Shown here piece after piece: positions 23,865-35,134 of a DNA stretch of 64,000 nucleotides. Position 1 is the first letter of the stretch. Each line of letters begins with the position of its first letter. The stretch spans positions 20,751-84,750 of the forward strand of contig MU130600.1 in NCBI GenBank assembly GCA_015039465.1, given 5' to 3'. The position numbers and the translations under genes are program-made. Under the pieces are notes generated by a model that worked only from the letters and a program-made list of their open reading frames with translations, was not told the DNA's origin and searched no databases. This DNA is from Phlegmacium glaucopus (Eukaryota > Basidiomycota > Agaricomycetes > Agaricales > Cortinariaceae).

Positions 23865-24667
23865 TTAAAGTTTATACACGCCAGGAATGACCTCAACCCA
23901 ATAACTGCAAACGACGTAAAACCGGATCAGCTATGTGGAGATAACTATACGTTGATTGAATACGAGCTCACCCATCAGGATCCAAAATGAATGCAATGTT
24001 TCTCATTTTACCATCGGATGGTCGTTTCTTGAATTGGACACCGAGTTTGTCGAATCGTTCACAAGCCTTCTCGACATCGTCGACTGCAATGGCGATATGT
24101 CCGAACCCCCGGCCTGGATCGGAGTTTCCATTGGCGTATCCTTGGAAGTTTGGGTCCGATTCAGTGCCGTGGTTGTGTGTGAGCTCAAGCACACCTTTGT
24201 AAAAAGACAGATGGTCAGAATCAGGGCAGACGTTGTGAGAGAACAAAAGAAAAACAAACCTTCGCGGGAAAATCTAGCGGCCTGTTTTTCTTCCGGTGTC
24301 AACTCCTTGCCGTCGTGATTGAAAGCGAGGAAGTAAAGCGTGAAATCGGCAAATTTCTTCTCTAATTATAAGTGGCAGATCTGAGTCAGAGCAGTTTGAC
24401 AAAAGCTAAGTTGATGATCGGTGAATACCAGAGAGGAGATCCATTCCAAGGATCTGTAACACAAAAAAACATGCAGTTTCAACAGATAAACCTATTAGAG
24501 ATAACTAGGGATCGTATTACGTCTTGGTAGAAGGCCAATGACACCTTGGGATCCTTGACACGGATCATGGTATGATTGAACTAGGTCATTCCAGTCAGCA
24601 GCTGTGCGTTTCATAAAAAAAGAGTAGATATTACCTTGAAACTAGCTGTTTCTGCAGTGCGAGGCAT
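23865..24667 (-). CDS. GLO1: Glyoxalase I (lactoylglutathione lyase)
   Basis: Six exons on the minus strand, 24667-24635, 24580-24521, 24453-24429 (25 nt), 24361-24260, 24194-23972 and 23904-23865, join in frame to 160 aa. The enzyme converts the hemithioacetal of methylglyoxal and glutathione to S-lactoylglutathione. One VOC module per half is visible: [10 protein letters not shown] near residue 12 (metal-ligand His position), [10 protein letters not shown] (Glu), [12 protein letters not shown] (His) and YWVEVI (Glu) at the end, which together form the metal site of the dimeric enzyme. Length is that of compact single-domain-pair GLO1 rather than the duplicated yeast form. It is probably cytosolic. 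Confidence 0.93.
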
Positions 24668-25037
24668 GGTGGTGGGAAGTGAGATGCTTTGTCTCAGTAA
24701 TTCACAGGTGGCCGATCATCGACTCCGAAATTGCCGACAAGTCACAAGCCCTCCCGATATATTTCTGAAAAATTATTCAACTCAGTGTGAGCAAGCCAAC
24801 GACGGAGATGATATAACTGTATACTGATGATGCATGTAACAATGCCGTCGAACGTGAAAGGCTGCTGTCAATGCAGCCTCACATTTGCATCGGTCTCAAC
24901 CTTATTAGCACCAGCGTATATTCCTCGAGAACGGCGAATACGATACAGATGAACGGTAAAAACAACAACTGCCGCTAACTATCACGTGCTAACAGAAACT
25001 AAAGGGTGAGCGCGTAAGACTGGGGCGCCAGGCTTAC
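24668..25037. other. GLO1 upstream region, no gene
   Basis: The promoter side of GLO1. A CACGTG-containing stretch lies near 24983. No coding pattern is recognised. Confidence 0.4.
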
Positions 25038-25557
25038 AGAACGCATAACAGCCAAAAACGGTCAGAGATGGACCTCTAGTGGCGAAACATGGGTTTTTGC
25101 GGACGAATATATTGGTGATATCGAATTGGAGGACGTAGAAGACTATCCACATGAATTGTGGTAGAATACATTTACCTCGAGTCCTGGACGGGGCGGAATT
25201 TGCGTCGCTTCATGAGTCCACCCAATACTTCGTGGATTTCCTGAAAGATTGGTAGCCCACCAGTCTTTCCTTTAATGGCATTTCTGAAAGAAGTTTTGAA
25301 GGTTGAAGTTCACATTAATATTTTCGGAGGAGGATGTAATCCAAGGACATGGAGAAGGGCGCAGTGATAGGAGCTATGGAATAATAGTCCGCCGGAGGGT
25401 CTGACAAAGCACAGAAAAGACCATGTAGAGGCTATTGCGGTGAAAAATAACCAGTGGGACCTCTGAGATGGTTTTCCGTTGTCGTTTGAGAGACCAATGA
25501 TTGATGAGGAAGATCAAGCTGATAAGGGCTGGGTTGGGGTTCGTGCTTTCCTCTCAT
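25038..25557 (-). pseudogene. Decayed copy of the wax-synthase-like gene (5' part)
   Basis: The minus strand from ATG at 25557 matches exon 1 of the three intact genes at 54-61 kb. It has the same leader (CTCTAGCCAACA just before ATG), MRGK start, CTCAGAGGTCCCACTGGTTA, the GGAAAGACTG..TGGGCTACCA segment, the TGGGTGGACTCATGA segment and GTTTCGCCAC, in the same order. Small deletions and frameshifts break the frame early, and homology ends near the end of the first two thirds of exon 1. It lies just upstream of the NLR-like gene, in the opposite direction. Confidence 0.8.
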
Positions 25558-25949
25558 TGTTGGCTAGAGTGAAACTCCAGAGAACTGAGAACGGTGAGTA
25601 ATAGCGGATAGGACAGGCGACCCTGTAGTTGAAGTTTGAATGTTTGACCTATGACATCCCAAAGGCCGTCCTCAGTCAGGGGTCGGAATTTTATTAGTAG
25701 CACTGGGAGAGGTGAGGGACCCCAGAGGGAGTTTTCGCATTCGGAGGTGACGAGGTTGATCCAATGGCCAAGGCATTCGATAGTTTTTTGATTGGTGATT
25801 AATTGATTCCTAGTATGGGATATTGAAGATGAGGACGGGATAGAGGAAGCACGGGGTAGGAGATTGGCGAACAAGTTGCAGTTTATGTAATCGAGAGCAT
25901 CTTTCTTTCTGACGCTCATCACTCACTACAACTCTCACTGTTCAACGAT

Positions 25950-28900
25950 ATGAAGCGCATTAAGAAGATTTTCAAGTCCAAGAAATCAAAACATTCATCT
26001 CTGACCATCGACGATGCTATGGATTCAAGCTCTGAACCAGCAACTTCGACCATCAACACAAGCACCGCTCATCCTATGCTATCCGTTCTCGTTAGTGTTG
26101 CGGCTGCAAGCGCCCAAGTTATTCAAGTCGCTGGTGTTACTGTGAGCATTTAACTTCGCACATCGCATCCTTCAATATTTAACCATCTTCATCGATCAGA
26201 CCGCCCATGACCTCCGAGTCTCTACTTCGGTTTCCACTTTAGCAATCAATGATCTCGCTCCTGTAAGCGTTCCAGCCGCTGGGGTTAATGTGAGTGTTCA
26301 ACTAAACCCATCACACCCATAATTACTCAATCATCGTCGTCGATCAGGCTACTCATGAATTCCGAGTCTCTGGTTCGGTTTCCTCTTTGGCGGTTGCTCC
26401 TATAGCCCATCCGGAAGGAAATTCACCCTCCTCGCCTGATGCCATAGTGCAAACCAACTTGAGATCCACGGAATCGGAACAGAATCCCTCGGTAAGTTGC
26501 TTACACAACGTGTTCTCTGCTTTTGCTTATGATCAGCAGGCTCGACAATCTGACTCGGGTCTGTTTCCGAACGCACAAAATGTATTTATCACTAACAGTA
26601 CTATTGTAAGTCTTTCTCATAGGTCGTGTAAATGATATAGCAATGACTGTACATAGGTTAGCTGCGACTCGGAGAACTACAAATTTCTCCCTGCCAATGC
26701 TGGTGCTGGGGAGATGAATATCCCTCTAAGCCAAAAACCCAACTCCAGCCCAATCTTTACTGGACGGAAAGATGTACTTGACAAACTTGGGAAGATCTTT
26801 GTTCATTGTGGTAGATTAATGCCAAGGTGCTCTTGTCTCCTCTGGGGAATGGGAGGGATTGGAAAGACCCAGATTTGTCTCAAGTTCATAGAAGAAATGT
26901 CTGACAGGCAAGGCTCTTCACTTGCCCATTCACAACACTGGACTCATTTCTTATCAGTTTTTCACATGTGTTCTGGGTTGATGCCTCCTCTCAGGAGAGC
27001 ATTGAAATGTCTCTCAAGGGCATATCTGGCCTTTCTGCTGCACAAGGTTCCCATGTGGATGGCTCAGTTAAGTCTGTCCTCCAGTGGATATCTTCTCTTC
27101 AAGAAGAATGGTTGATTGTGTTTGATAATGCTGATGATCCTGCTCCAGAGGTGGTGGCCAAGTTCCATCCCCCAGGTAACAGAGGTAATATTCTGATTAC
27201 TAGCAGAAACCGATCCATGGGAAGGATTATCTCATTTGAAAACAGTATTGAGATCACTGAAATGCAGGAAGCAGATGCTATATCTCTACTTCTCCAAGCT
27301 AGCTGTTTGGATCCAGTGAAGCATGTAGAAGCAGCTAGAAAGATTGTCACTGAGCTTGGCTGCATTCCTCTGGCTGTTAATCATGCTGGTGCTTATATTG
27401 AAGCTGGGAAATGTGATATCAGTAGATATCTGAGACAATTCTCTTTACATCGTCAGACTCTCATGTCAGATGCTACATTCAGAGGAGCATCAAATTATGA
27501 CAGAACAGTCTATGGGACTTGGGATATATCTGTTAAAGAAATAGAGAAGAGAGCTGGGGGACATTCCACTGCTGGAGATGCACAAGCAGCCAAGGCTGCA
27601 ATTCTAATTCTTCAAATATGTGCTTTCTATCATCATAGTAATATTTCTGAACACATATTCCAATCTGCTGCTGAGGAGTCCAGGAAACATGTAGTCAATA
27701 GTGAGGTAGCTCAAAAGCTACCTCAAGCAGTCAACTCACTGGATCATACTCTACTTGACTTGGACAATGATGGTCACTGGGATGAGTTCATCTTTGGCCA
27801 AGGAATTAGTGTCCTTCTCTCATTCTCCTTGATGAAAAGGGGACAATCACCTAAAATGTTCTCCATTCATCCTCTGGTGCACTACTGGAGTTGGGAGAGA
27901 TTGTCAAAATCTGAGCAACAAAAGATGTGTCAGATGGGAAGCATAATATTGTCCTGTGCAATTCCATTGAGATATGAGAGTCAGGATTATACACTGCGAC
28001 GGTTGATTTTTCCACATATTAAGGCAAATGAGTTGCAGGGAAGGCAGATGGGATATATTGAGCAGTACTATGATGATAAATGGAGCAATTTTTCCCTAGT
28101 AATGAAGGAGAATGGAGACTGGGACAATGCAGAGCAGCTAGAGGTTCAAGTTGTAGAGATGAGGAAGAAGCTGCTTGGTTTAGAACATGTAGACACCCTC
28201 TGCAGTATGGCAAATCTAGCAAGGACATACCATTATCAGGGAAGGTGGAATGAGGCAGAGCAGCTGGAGATTCAAGTGATGGACATGAGGAAGAAGCTGC
28301 TTGGTGCAGAATATCCAGACACCCTCAGCAGTATGGCAAATCTAGCAAGCACATACCATCATCAAGGAAGGTGGAATGAAGCAGAGCAGCTGGAGGTTCA
28401 AGTTTTAGACATGAGGAAGAAGCTGCTTGGTGCAGAACATCCAGACACCCTGAGCAGTATGGCAAATCTAGCAAGCACATACCGTCATCAGGGAAGGCGG
28501 AATCAGGCAGAGCAGCTGGAGGTTCAAGTTTTGGACATGAGGAAGAAGCTGCTTGGTACAGAACATCCAGACACCCTCTTCAGTATGGCAAATCTAGCCA
28601 GCACATACTATCATCAGGGGAGGTGGAATGAAGCAGAGCAGCTGGAGGTTCAAGTTTTGGACATGAGGAAGAAGTTGCTTGGTGCAGAACATCCAGACAC
28701 CCTGAGCAGTATGGCAAATCTAGCAATCACATACCGTGATCAGGGAAGGTGGAATGAGGCAGAGCAGCTGGAGGTTCAAGTTTTGGAGATGAGCAAGAAG
28801 CTGCTTGGTGCAGAACATCCAAACACACTGAGCAGTATGGCAAATCAAGCAAGCACATACTGTCATCAGGGAAGGTGGAATGAGACAGAGCAGCTGGAAG

Positions 28901-30855
28901 TTCAAGTTTTGGACATGAGGAAGAAGTTGCTTGGTGCAGAACATCCATCCACCCTTACCAGTATGGCAAATCTAGCAAGCACATACCATTATCAGGGAAG
29001 GTGGAATAAGGCAGAGCAGCTAGAGGTTCAAGTTTTGGACATGAGGAAAAATCTGCTTGGTGCAGAACATCCAAACACCCTCAGCAGTATGGCAAATCTA
29101 GCAAGCACGTACAAGAATCAGGGAAGGTATAATGAGGCAGAGCAGCTGGAGGTTCAAGTTATGGACATGATGAAGAAGCTGCTTGGTGCAGAACATCCAG
29201 ACACCCTCCTCAGTATGGCAAATATAGCAATTACATACCATTATCAGGGAAGGTGGAATGAAGCAGAGCAGCTGGAAGTTCAAGTTATAGACATGAGGAA
29301 GAAGCTGCTTGGTCCAGAACATCCAGACACCCTTACCAGTATGGCAAATATAGCAAGCACATACCATCATCTGGGGAGGCAGAATGAAGCAGAGCAGCTG
29401 GAGGTTCAAGTTTTGGACATAAGGAAGAAGCTGCTTGGTGCAGAACATCCAGACACCCTCCTCAGTATGGCAAATCTAGCAAGCACATACCGTTGTCATG
29501 GAAGCTGGAATGAGGCAGAGCAACTAGAGGTTCAAGTTTTGGACATGAGGAAGAAGCTGCTTGGTGCAGAACATCCAGATACCCTGAGCAGTGTGGCAAA
29601 TCTAGCAAGCACATACCGTCATCAGGGAAGGTGGAATGAAGCAGAGCAGCTGGAGGTGCAAGTTTTGGACATGAGGAAGACACTGCTTGGTGCAGAACAT
29701 CCAGATACCCTCATCAGTATGGGACATATGGCAAACACCTACCATTATCAGGGAAGGTGGAATGAGGCAGAGCAGCTGGAGGTTCAAGTTATGAACATGA
29801 GCAAGAAGCTGCTTGGTGCAGAACACCCACACACCCTCATGAGTATGGCAAATGTAGCAAGCATATACCGTTGTCAGGGAAGGTGGAATGAGGCAGAGCA
29901 GCTGGAGGTTCAAGTTGTGGACATGATGAAGAAAATATTTGGTGCAGAACATCCAAGCACCCTCAGCAGTATGACAAATATAGCAAGCACATACTGTCAT
30001 CAGGGAAGGTGGAATGAGGCAGAGCAGCTGCAGGTTCAAGTTATGGACATGAGGAAGACGCTGCTTGGTGCAGAACATCCAGACACCCTCAGAGGTATGG
30101 AAAATCTAGCAATCACATATCATTGTCAGGGAAGGTGGAATGAAGCAGAGCAGCTGGAAGTTCAAGTTTTAGACCTGAGGAAGACACTGCTTGGTGCAGA
30201 ACATCCAGACACCCTGAGCAGTATGGCAAATCTAGCAAGCACATGCAAGAATATGGGGAGGCAGGATGAAGCAGAGCAGCTGGAGGTTCAAGTTTTGGAC
30301 ATGAGGAAGAAGCTGCTTGGTGCAGAACATCCATCCACCCTCACCAGTATGGCAAATATAGCAATCACATACCATCATCAGAGAAGGTGGAATAAGGCAG
30401 AGCAGCTGCAGGTTCAAGTTTTGGACATGAGGAAGAAGTTGCTTGGTGCAGAACATCCAGACACCCTGAGCAGTATGGCAAATATAGCAAGCACATACCA
30501 TTATCAGGGGAGACAGAATGAAGCAGAGCAGCTGCAGGTTCAAGTTATTGACATGAGGAAGACGCTGCTTGGTGCAGAACATCCAGACACTCTCAGTAGT
30601 ATGGCAAATCTAGCAAGCACATACTGTCATCAGGGAAGGTGGAATGAGGCAGAGCAGCTGGAGGTTCAAGTTTTGGACATGAGGATGAAGTTGCTTGGTG
30701 CAGAACATCCAGATACCCTCAGCAGTATGGCAAATCAAGCAAGCACATACTGTCTTCAGGGAAGGTATAATGAGGCAGAGCAGCTGGAGGTTCAAGTTAT
30801 GGACATGAGGAAGGAGCTGCTTGGTGCAGAGCATCCAGGCACCCTTGACCCTTAA
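25950..30855 (+). CDS. NB-ARC/TPR NLR-like protein, full-length copy
   Basis: Six exons, 25950-26141, 26200-26289, 26348-26491, 26540-26605, 26657-26907 and 26958-30855, join in frame to 1546 aa. The unrecognised N-terminus (about 190 aa) has a lysine-rich start and Ser/Thr-rich modules; exons 2 and 3 look like a duplicated exon. The NB-ARC core follows: P-loop GMGGIGKTQ near residue 226, Walker B EWLIVFDNADD, ILITSRNRSMGR, GCIPLAVNHAGAYI and IHPLVHYW. From about residue 630 to the end run about 21 complete 42-aa TPR units and one cut short. STAND NTPases of this kind act as nucleotide-controlled switches, in fungi linked to self/non-self recognition; ligand and output are unknown. Intron 5 has a GC donor (CAG|GCAAGG), and exon 4 has a tandem CAGCAG acceptor. 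A 7-bp duplication near 30845 truncates the last unit. Confidence 0.88.
28123..30855 (+). repeat. 126-bp tandem array encoding 42-aa TPR units
   Basis: The spacing is exact: the AAT codon opening unit 1 is at 28249, and the same codon twenty units on is at 30769. The encoded consensus is NEAEQLEVQVxDMRKKLLGA followed by EHPDTLSSMANLASTYxxQG. Units differ mainly at the residue after QV, the two or three residues before QGRW, and D/N/S before TL. This is the tetratricopeptide pattern common in fungal NLR-like proteins and kinesin light-chain-type repeats. Confidence 0.95.
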
Positions 30856-31476
30856 CAGTATGACAAATCTAGCAAGCACACAGAGGAATCAGAGGAAGCT
30901 GGAATGAAACAGAGAAATTGGAGGTTGAAGTTGTAAATACAAGGAAGAGAACAGGAAGAGTGTTACAACTTTGAATGATACAGAAATCTCATTGTTAACT
31001 GTTGTTTGTTTTGTTATCTAATCTGAGCCCTGAAGAGTTTCAGACCAGTTAAGATCTGAAGAGCCTTTATAGTTTGAGATTGAGTATCAAGTAGAGAATT
31101 GTCTATTAAAGACTAGGCACAGAATGTGATACAGATGATTGAGGTTTATATACTAAATTAGAATATGAAAGGCATGTGGTTAAGGTAAGGAAAGTGCATG
31201 TAGAACATATGTAAAGTGTGTGTATGAAAGTATGAAGGTAAACACATGGTTATGAAACAATGAAAGAAGCATAGAGTGTGCATGTGTGAAAAGAGTGAAG
31301 AAATGAAAAGTGAATGTTCACTGTGTGTTAGAAAATTGTAACAAAGAGACTGAAGTGGTCAACTTATTAAGTATTTGTATTCTACTTTGTTGACTTTTAA
31401 TTGCATTATGTTTTGGAACAAAAAATTGAATTCTGAATTTTTAGCAGAAGTCATAGAGAAGTTGTGGTTTTTAAAT
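30856..31476. other. AT-rich, CpG-poor non-coding DNA; decayed end of the TPR array
   Basis: About 100 bp after the stop can still be read as a damaged TPR unit. The rest is AT-rich with almost no CpG and abundant TG/CA, like old methylated repeat DNA. No gene is seen. Confidence 0.6.
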
Positions 31477-32452
31477 GGCTCCTACCCATCCACTGTTGCA
31501 AAATAGAAAAATAGATATCTTTTGTAGTGATTCTGTAGACAGTAGACTTGCCTCCAGTCTCTATGGGATCAACACTTATGTAGAATAAGTGATAGAATAA
31601 TCAGTTTTGACAAATTTGATATTCTGGATTCAGATTGGAGGCCTTATTGATCTACTAGAGACTGGTATGGATTAAGTGTGATGGAGTACATGAACCTTTC
31701 TGGTCCAATGTTTGGATAAAACCAGAAATCCTCATGTGAGCATACCTAGTATGATGCATTTTGATTAATCTAATCAACAGTCATGACCTCCTGAAAGCAC
31801 TCTGAAACTGACAAAAACATGCCCTTGCAAGTGGTTCATACCCCAGCAAGGTCTAGCAATGGATCTTTCCATTTCATCAACATTTTCAGCTCCCCTGTTT
31901 CCTCCTTTCAATCACCTTTGGCAAGCATGCCCATTCCCAAATCATTGAGTTTTATTGATGGATTTACACCTGTGCAGAAGAGAAGGAAAGTCACCTGACA
32001 ATTCATGGTTGAAGACATTCTCAATTTGGGTGATACCCACAAGGATCAGGATCAAGCTGGGGAAGGGGGGTGGGGGAGGGGGAAAGGAAGTGGTTAGAAG
32101 AGGAGGGGTTTAGGTGTTGGAAGGAAGGGGAAGAACAGCTAAATGAGGTCCTCAATTTTTTCAATTTTTTAATATCTTTAATATCTCAGCATCTGTATTA
32201 TGTAATTGTTTACTTTTTTTGAAATTGGCTGCTATAAATATTTCTGTGATTTGTTAGATTTTTTTTTTCAGATTTTTAAACCTAGCCAAATATGTTCAAG
32301 GATAGCCAAGGCCAGCCAGGCCAAGGTTGCTGTTTCTTGATGCTGTGCAATCTGCCACATTGATTTTTGCCATCCACCATTACAAAATAAGAAAAAATCA
32401 AGGTTAAAGATCACATGATCACATAGGGGGTGTCCAGTGATGGGTAGGAGCC
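31477..32452. mobile_element. Possible 976-bp element with short inverted ends
   Basis: GGCTCCTACCCATC at 31477-31490 recurs inverted at 32439-32452, with partly similar flanks (TTTTTAAA / GTTTTTAAC). The interior is AT-rich, CpG-poor and non-coding. A decayed non-autonomous transposon is the simplest reading. No target duplication could be fixed. Confidence 0.4.
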
Positions 32453-32572
32453 TGAGTTTTTAACAAACTTTAGAACCCTGATTGTTTTCAATTCAAAATG
32501 ACCCAAAGGACAGTAAACATGTATGCTATGGCCTACAGCACTTACAATATGCCAGGGGGCATGGAGCTTTTG

Positions 32573-33148
32573 TGTTAAGTTCAAGGACTCTATTCCGGAG
32601 TATCAGACAGAGTTTATTGGAACGGAACCACAGAACAGATACTAAGGACTTCAGCCTCAGTGTATATGCTGTGCTACCCTAAACCTTTGTGTCCTAATTT
32701 TGTAGTAGGAATGGAACAGAGTGGAACCGGAAGTCGCAGGGACTTAGAGGAAGAATAAGAGGGGGAAACTAGGTTGATATTCAAAACTAAGGAAAACATA
32801 CAAGCTTCGAGTACTTAAATAATAAAAGGAATAGCAACCGAAATATAAAAGATAAATATAAAGTGCTGCATTCTGCTCCCGGAAGGTCCTGCATTCTTGG
32901 GTGAATAATTTGTAGTGGGTGTGCTGACTGATAGTGGGAAAGTGATGACAAAGAAATAGTTGTTATGGCGAAGATGTGGTGATGGGTTTGGAGTAACATT
33001 GGAAGAGCTGGAATGATACAGAAAGGTCTCAGAGTTGAATGTGGGAAGAGTAATTCTGGAAGTAAAGGAAAGCACTGGAACAGAGTATGGACTACCGGAG
33101 ACAACTCTGATGGAGCTGGACCGGAGTAACATATAACGGAATGTAACA
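32573..33148 (-). mobile_element. Solo LTR (576 bp) with perfect 5-bp target duplication
   Basis: The sequence begins TGTTAA and ends GTAACA on the plus strand and is flanked on both sides by TTTTG. On the minus strand it has a TATA-like segment and an AATAAA-like signal (TCCAATAAACTC), so it probably reads from 33148 to 32573. It contains several CpGs in an otherwise CpG-poor block, indicating a younger insertion. No internal retrotransposon genes adjoin it. Confidence 0.75.
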
Positions 33149-33207
33149 TTTTGCTTGTTCAGGAAATGGTAACAAAAACCCTTGATGAAATGTTAGGGAT
33201 GCCTGGG

Positions 33208-33345
33208 GTTACCAAAGTTCAGTTCAGTTCTTCAACTCCTCAGCCTGAACTGGACTGAACTGTTTGCATATGGTCCTGAACTGAACTGAACCATTTAAGA
33301 ACTGGTTTGAACTGAACTGAACTGAAGAACCATTATAAAATCTGA
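33208..33345. repeat. GTTCA/TGAAC pentanucleotide-rich patch (left)
   Basis: Clusters of (GTTCA)n and its complement (TGAAC)n alternate, so the patch can fold on itself. A matching patch lies at about 39515-39650, and the DIRS-like element lies between the two. Confidence 0.8.
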
Positions 33346-33854
33346 AATTTCACCTTTTTCTGAAAATTGATTGTACAAAGACCTTCCTTAGCCCTTAGCC
33401 ACTTGATTTCCACTCATATATGATCTCAGAACTCCTGTAAAACACAGAAAACCATTGATTTATATTTATTTTCCTAAATAGGCAGTACTAATCTATGCTG
33501 ACATAATAACATCACATACCAAGTCTGGCCATTATCTTTGTGTATTCACTTGTTTGGCAAACTCCGGATCAACTGTTGTTGATCTTCCGGAGTGAGGATA
33601 TATTTGATAGGCTACTTAATACGAAAAATGAAAGTCGAGATGCAAAAGGCAGTAAGCTAATTGGGTGAAAGTGCGAAGCGCTTCCTGACCCAAGTAGCAA
33701 CCAAACTAGACTGGAAGAGACAAGCTGCGAAACCCAAGCTATAGGAGTCTAATGATGCGACGAGTGAGTCTCGTTACCCAGTTACTAGGAGGAAGGGCTG
33801 CTATGCTTACCTAGCCTGTTTTCAGGTGATGCCCTGAGTGTACCAGCGGGTACG
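33346..33854. other. Flank or 3' end of the DIRS-like element
   Basis: CpG content rises abruptly near 33550. An inverted repeat, CTCCGGATCAAC..GTTGATCttCCGGAG, lies at about 33559-33588. The downstream sequence has no gene and may be the non-coding terminus of the element on the minus strand. Confidence 0.4.
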
Positions 33855-34965
33855 TTACCGCCATCCCTGCAGGAAGGACTGAGAAGGAATGATAAATTGT
33901 GAGAAGGCTTCGTGGGCATCTGGGTTGGCTTGTATAAATGGAGTGAGAATTTGGGCATGTTTCCTGAGGTATCGTAGGAAAGCATCGCTACTCCAGCGCC
34001 CCATAACTTTCATTACCTCCATGGGCACTCCCTGAAGCAGGTAAAAAAGGGTGGTGCCTACGTGAATGCCATGCCCTTGGAGAGGCTCTAAACTGGCCTG
34101 ATGAGCGGCAGAAGTTAGTCGTTTGATGAGAGCTGGCTTCATGAGTGGGCGCAACTGGTCCTTGTGCTGGTAGGCAAAAAGGTGCACTCCGTCTGGTGGG
34201 TTGTTGATCTGTCTGTGATTGTTGAGAGCGTCATAAGGGTCTGTGGGCCCTGGGTGACAGCTCCAACATACGTCTTCGCCCTCAAGAGGGGCTGCTTTGG
34301 TGTGAGGGATGTGTAAGACGGTCACTTCGAGGCCGCTTGAGTCCTGTTCAGTATGTAGATTTGCTATTGTGACGTGGTGAGTCGGTGAGAAGGCATCTAG
34401 GCGAGGGACAACAAATTCACCTACATGTGCCGCTGTGTAGAAGCAGGTCGTGAGGCACGCGAAAACCGCAGCGTCAAGAGGCTCTTCCAGCCTGAGTCGC
34501 TGACAGAGGCCTGGAGATGAACTCGGGAGTATAGGGCTGCCTTTTCTTCCTTTTAGATGAAGCAGGCGTCAACCGGTCTGCTCCTTTTAGTAGAGTGTCC
34601 ATCTCAAGTGGATTTAGCCTCCACTCCAATCCATGGAGGATGTGCCATGCCCAAATACCCTGGATATAATTAGAGATGGTGGAACCAGAGTATGAAACTG
34701 CTAAGCTGGCAATGAAACTCGAGATTACCGGCTGACTAGTGGGCGCTCACAATTCCTCTGGTATTGCTCTCTTGTCACAGTGAATGTGGTAAACTAAAAT
34801 CCCTGCACTATACAACTCCCACATCGATTCCGCCCATGCGTTCGACATGACCTCAAAAATGTGGTCTATATCCTCTTCCAGGGCATTGGTATTATGGCTG
34901 TGCACTGAGGGTGCTGGTTTCCAAAGACGAAGCCGATCACATGCCAAACAGTGCAGACGTAACAG
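33855..34965 (-). pseudogene. Tyrosine recombinase of a DIRS-like retrotransposon, broken
   Basis: Minus-strand pieces in order: LACDRLRLWKPAP, WAESMWELYSAGILVYHIHC, SGSTISNYIQGIWAWHIL, LDAAVFACLTTCFYTAAHVG, and the catalytic end HGIHVGTTLFYLLQGV with MGRWSSDAFLRYLRKHAQIL. The last two supply the HxxR-like/GRW..Y pattern of the recombinase. This order matches the domain often labelled a DNA breaking-rejoining enzyme in agaric DIRS-like elements. The reading frame is interrupted by an in-frame TGA (just after AIPEEL, about 34747) and by a one-base frameshift near 34525-34535. In a working element it would integrate circular cDNA. Confidence 0.75.
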
Positions 34966-35134
34966 AGATGGTTGAGGTGAGAGATGAGGGTTATACACTG
35001 AAGGTCTTGAAGGACGGAAAACACTGGGTGGGGTATCGATGATGGCTTGATGATGATTTGGCACATTATCATGCCGGATTCGGTTGGTGATCATGGATGA
35101 GTGTTGGAAGGGGCTAAGTGTTATATCACCAGAA

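Noticed and set aside
25554..25922. 122-codon minus-strand frame just upstream of the NLR gene
   Set aside because: No domain recognised; abuts the wax-synthase pseudogene but does not align with that family.
28123..30855. CRISPR-like regular repeats
   Set aside because: Repeats are contiguous, coding and without unique spacers; eukaryotic context. The same applies to the 26-bp repeat at 63765-63888.
28019..30879. Many minus-strand frames (repeating MFCTKQLLPHVxNLNLQL)
   Set aside because: Antisense shadows of the 126-bp TPR units; the same shadows appear on the other strand of the truncated copy.
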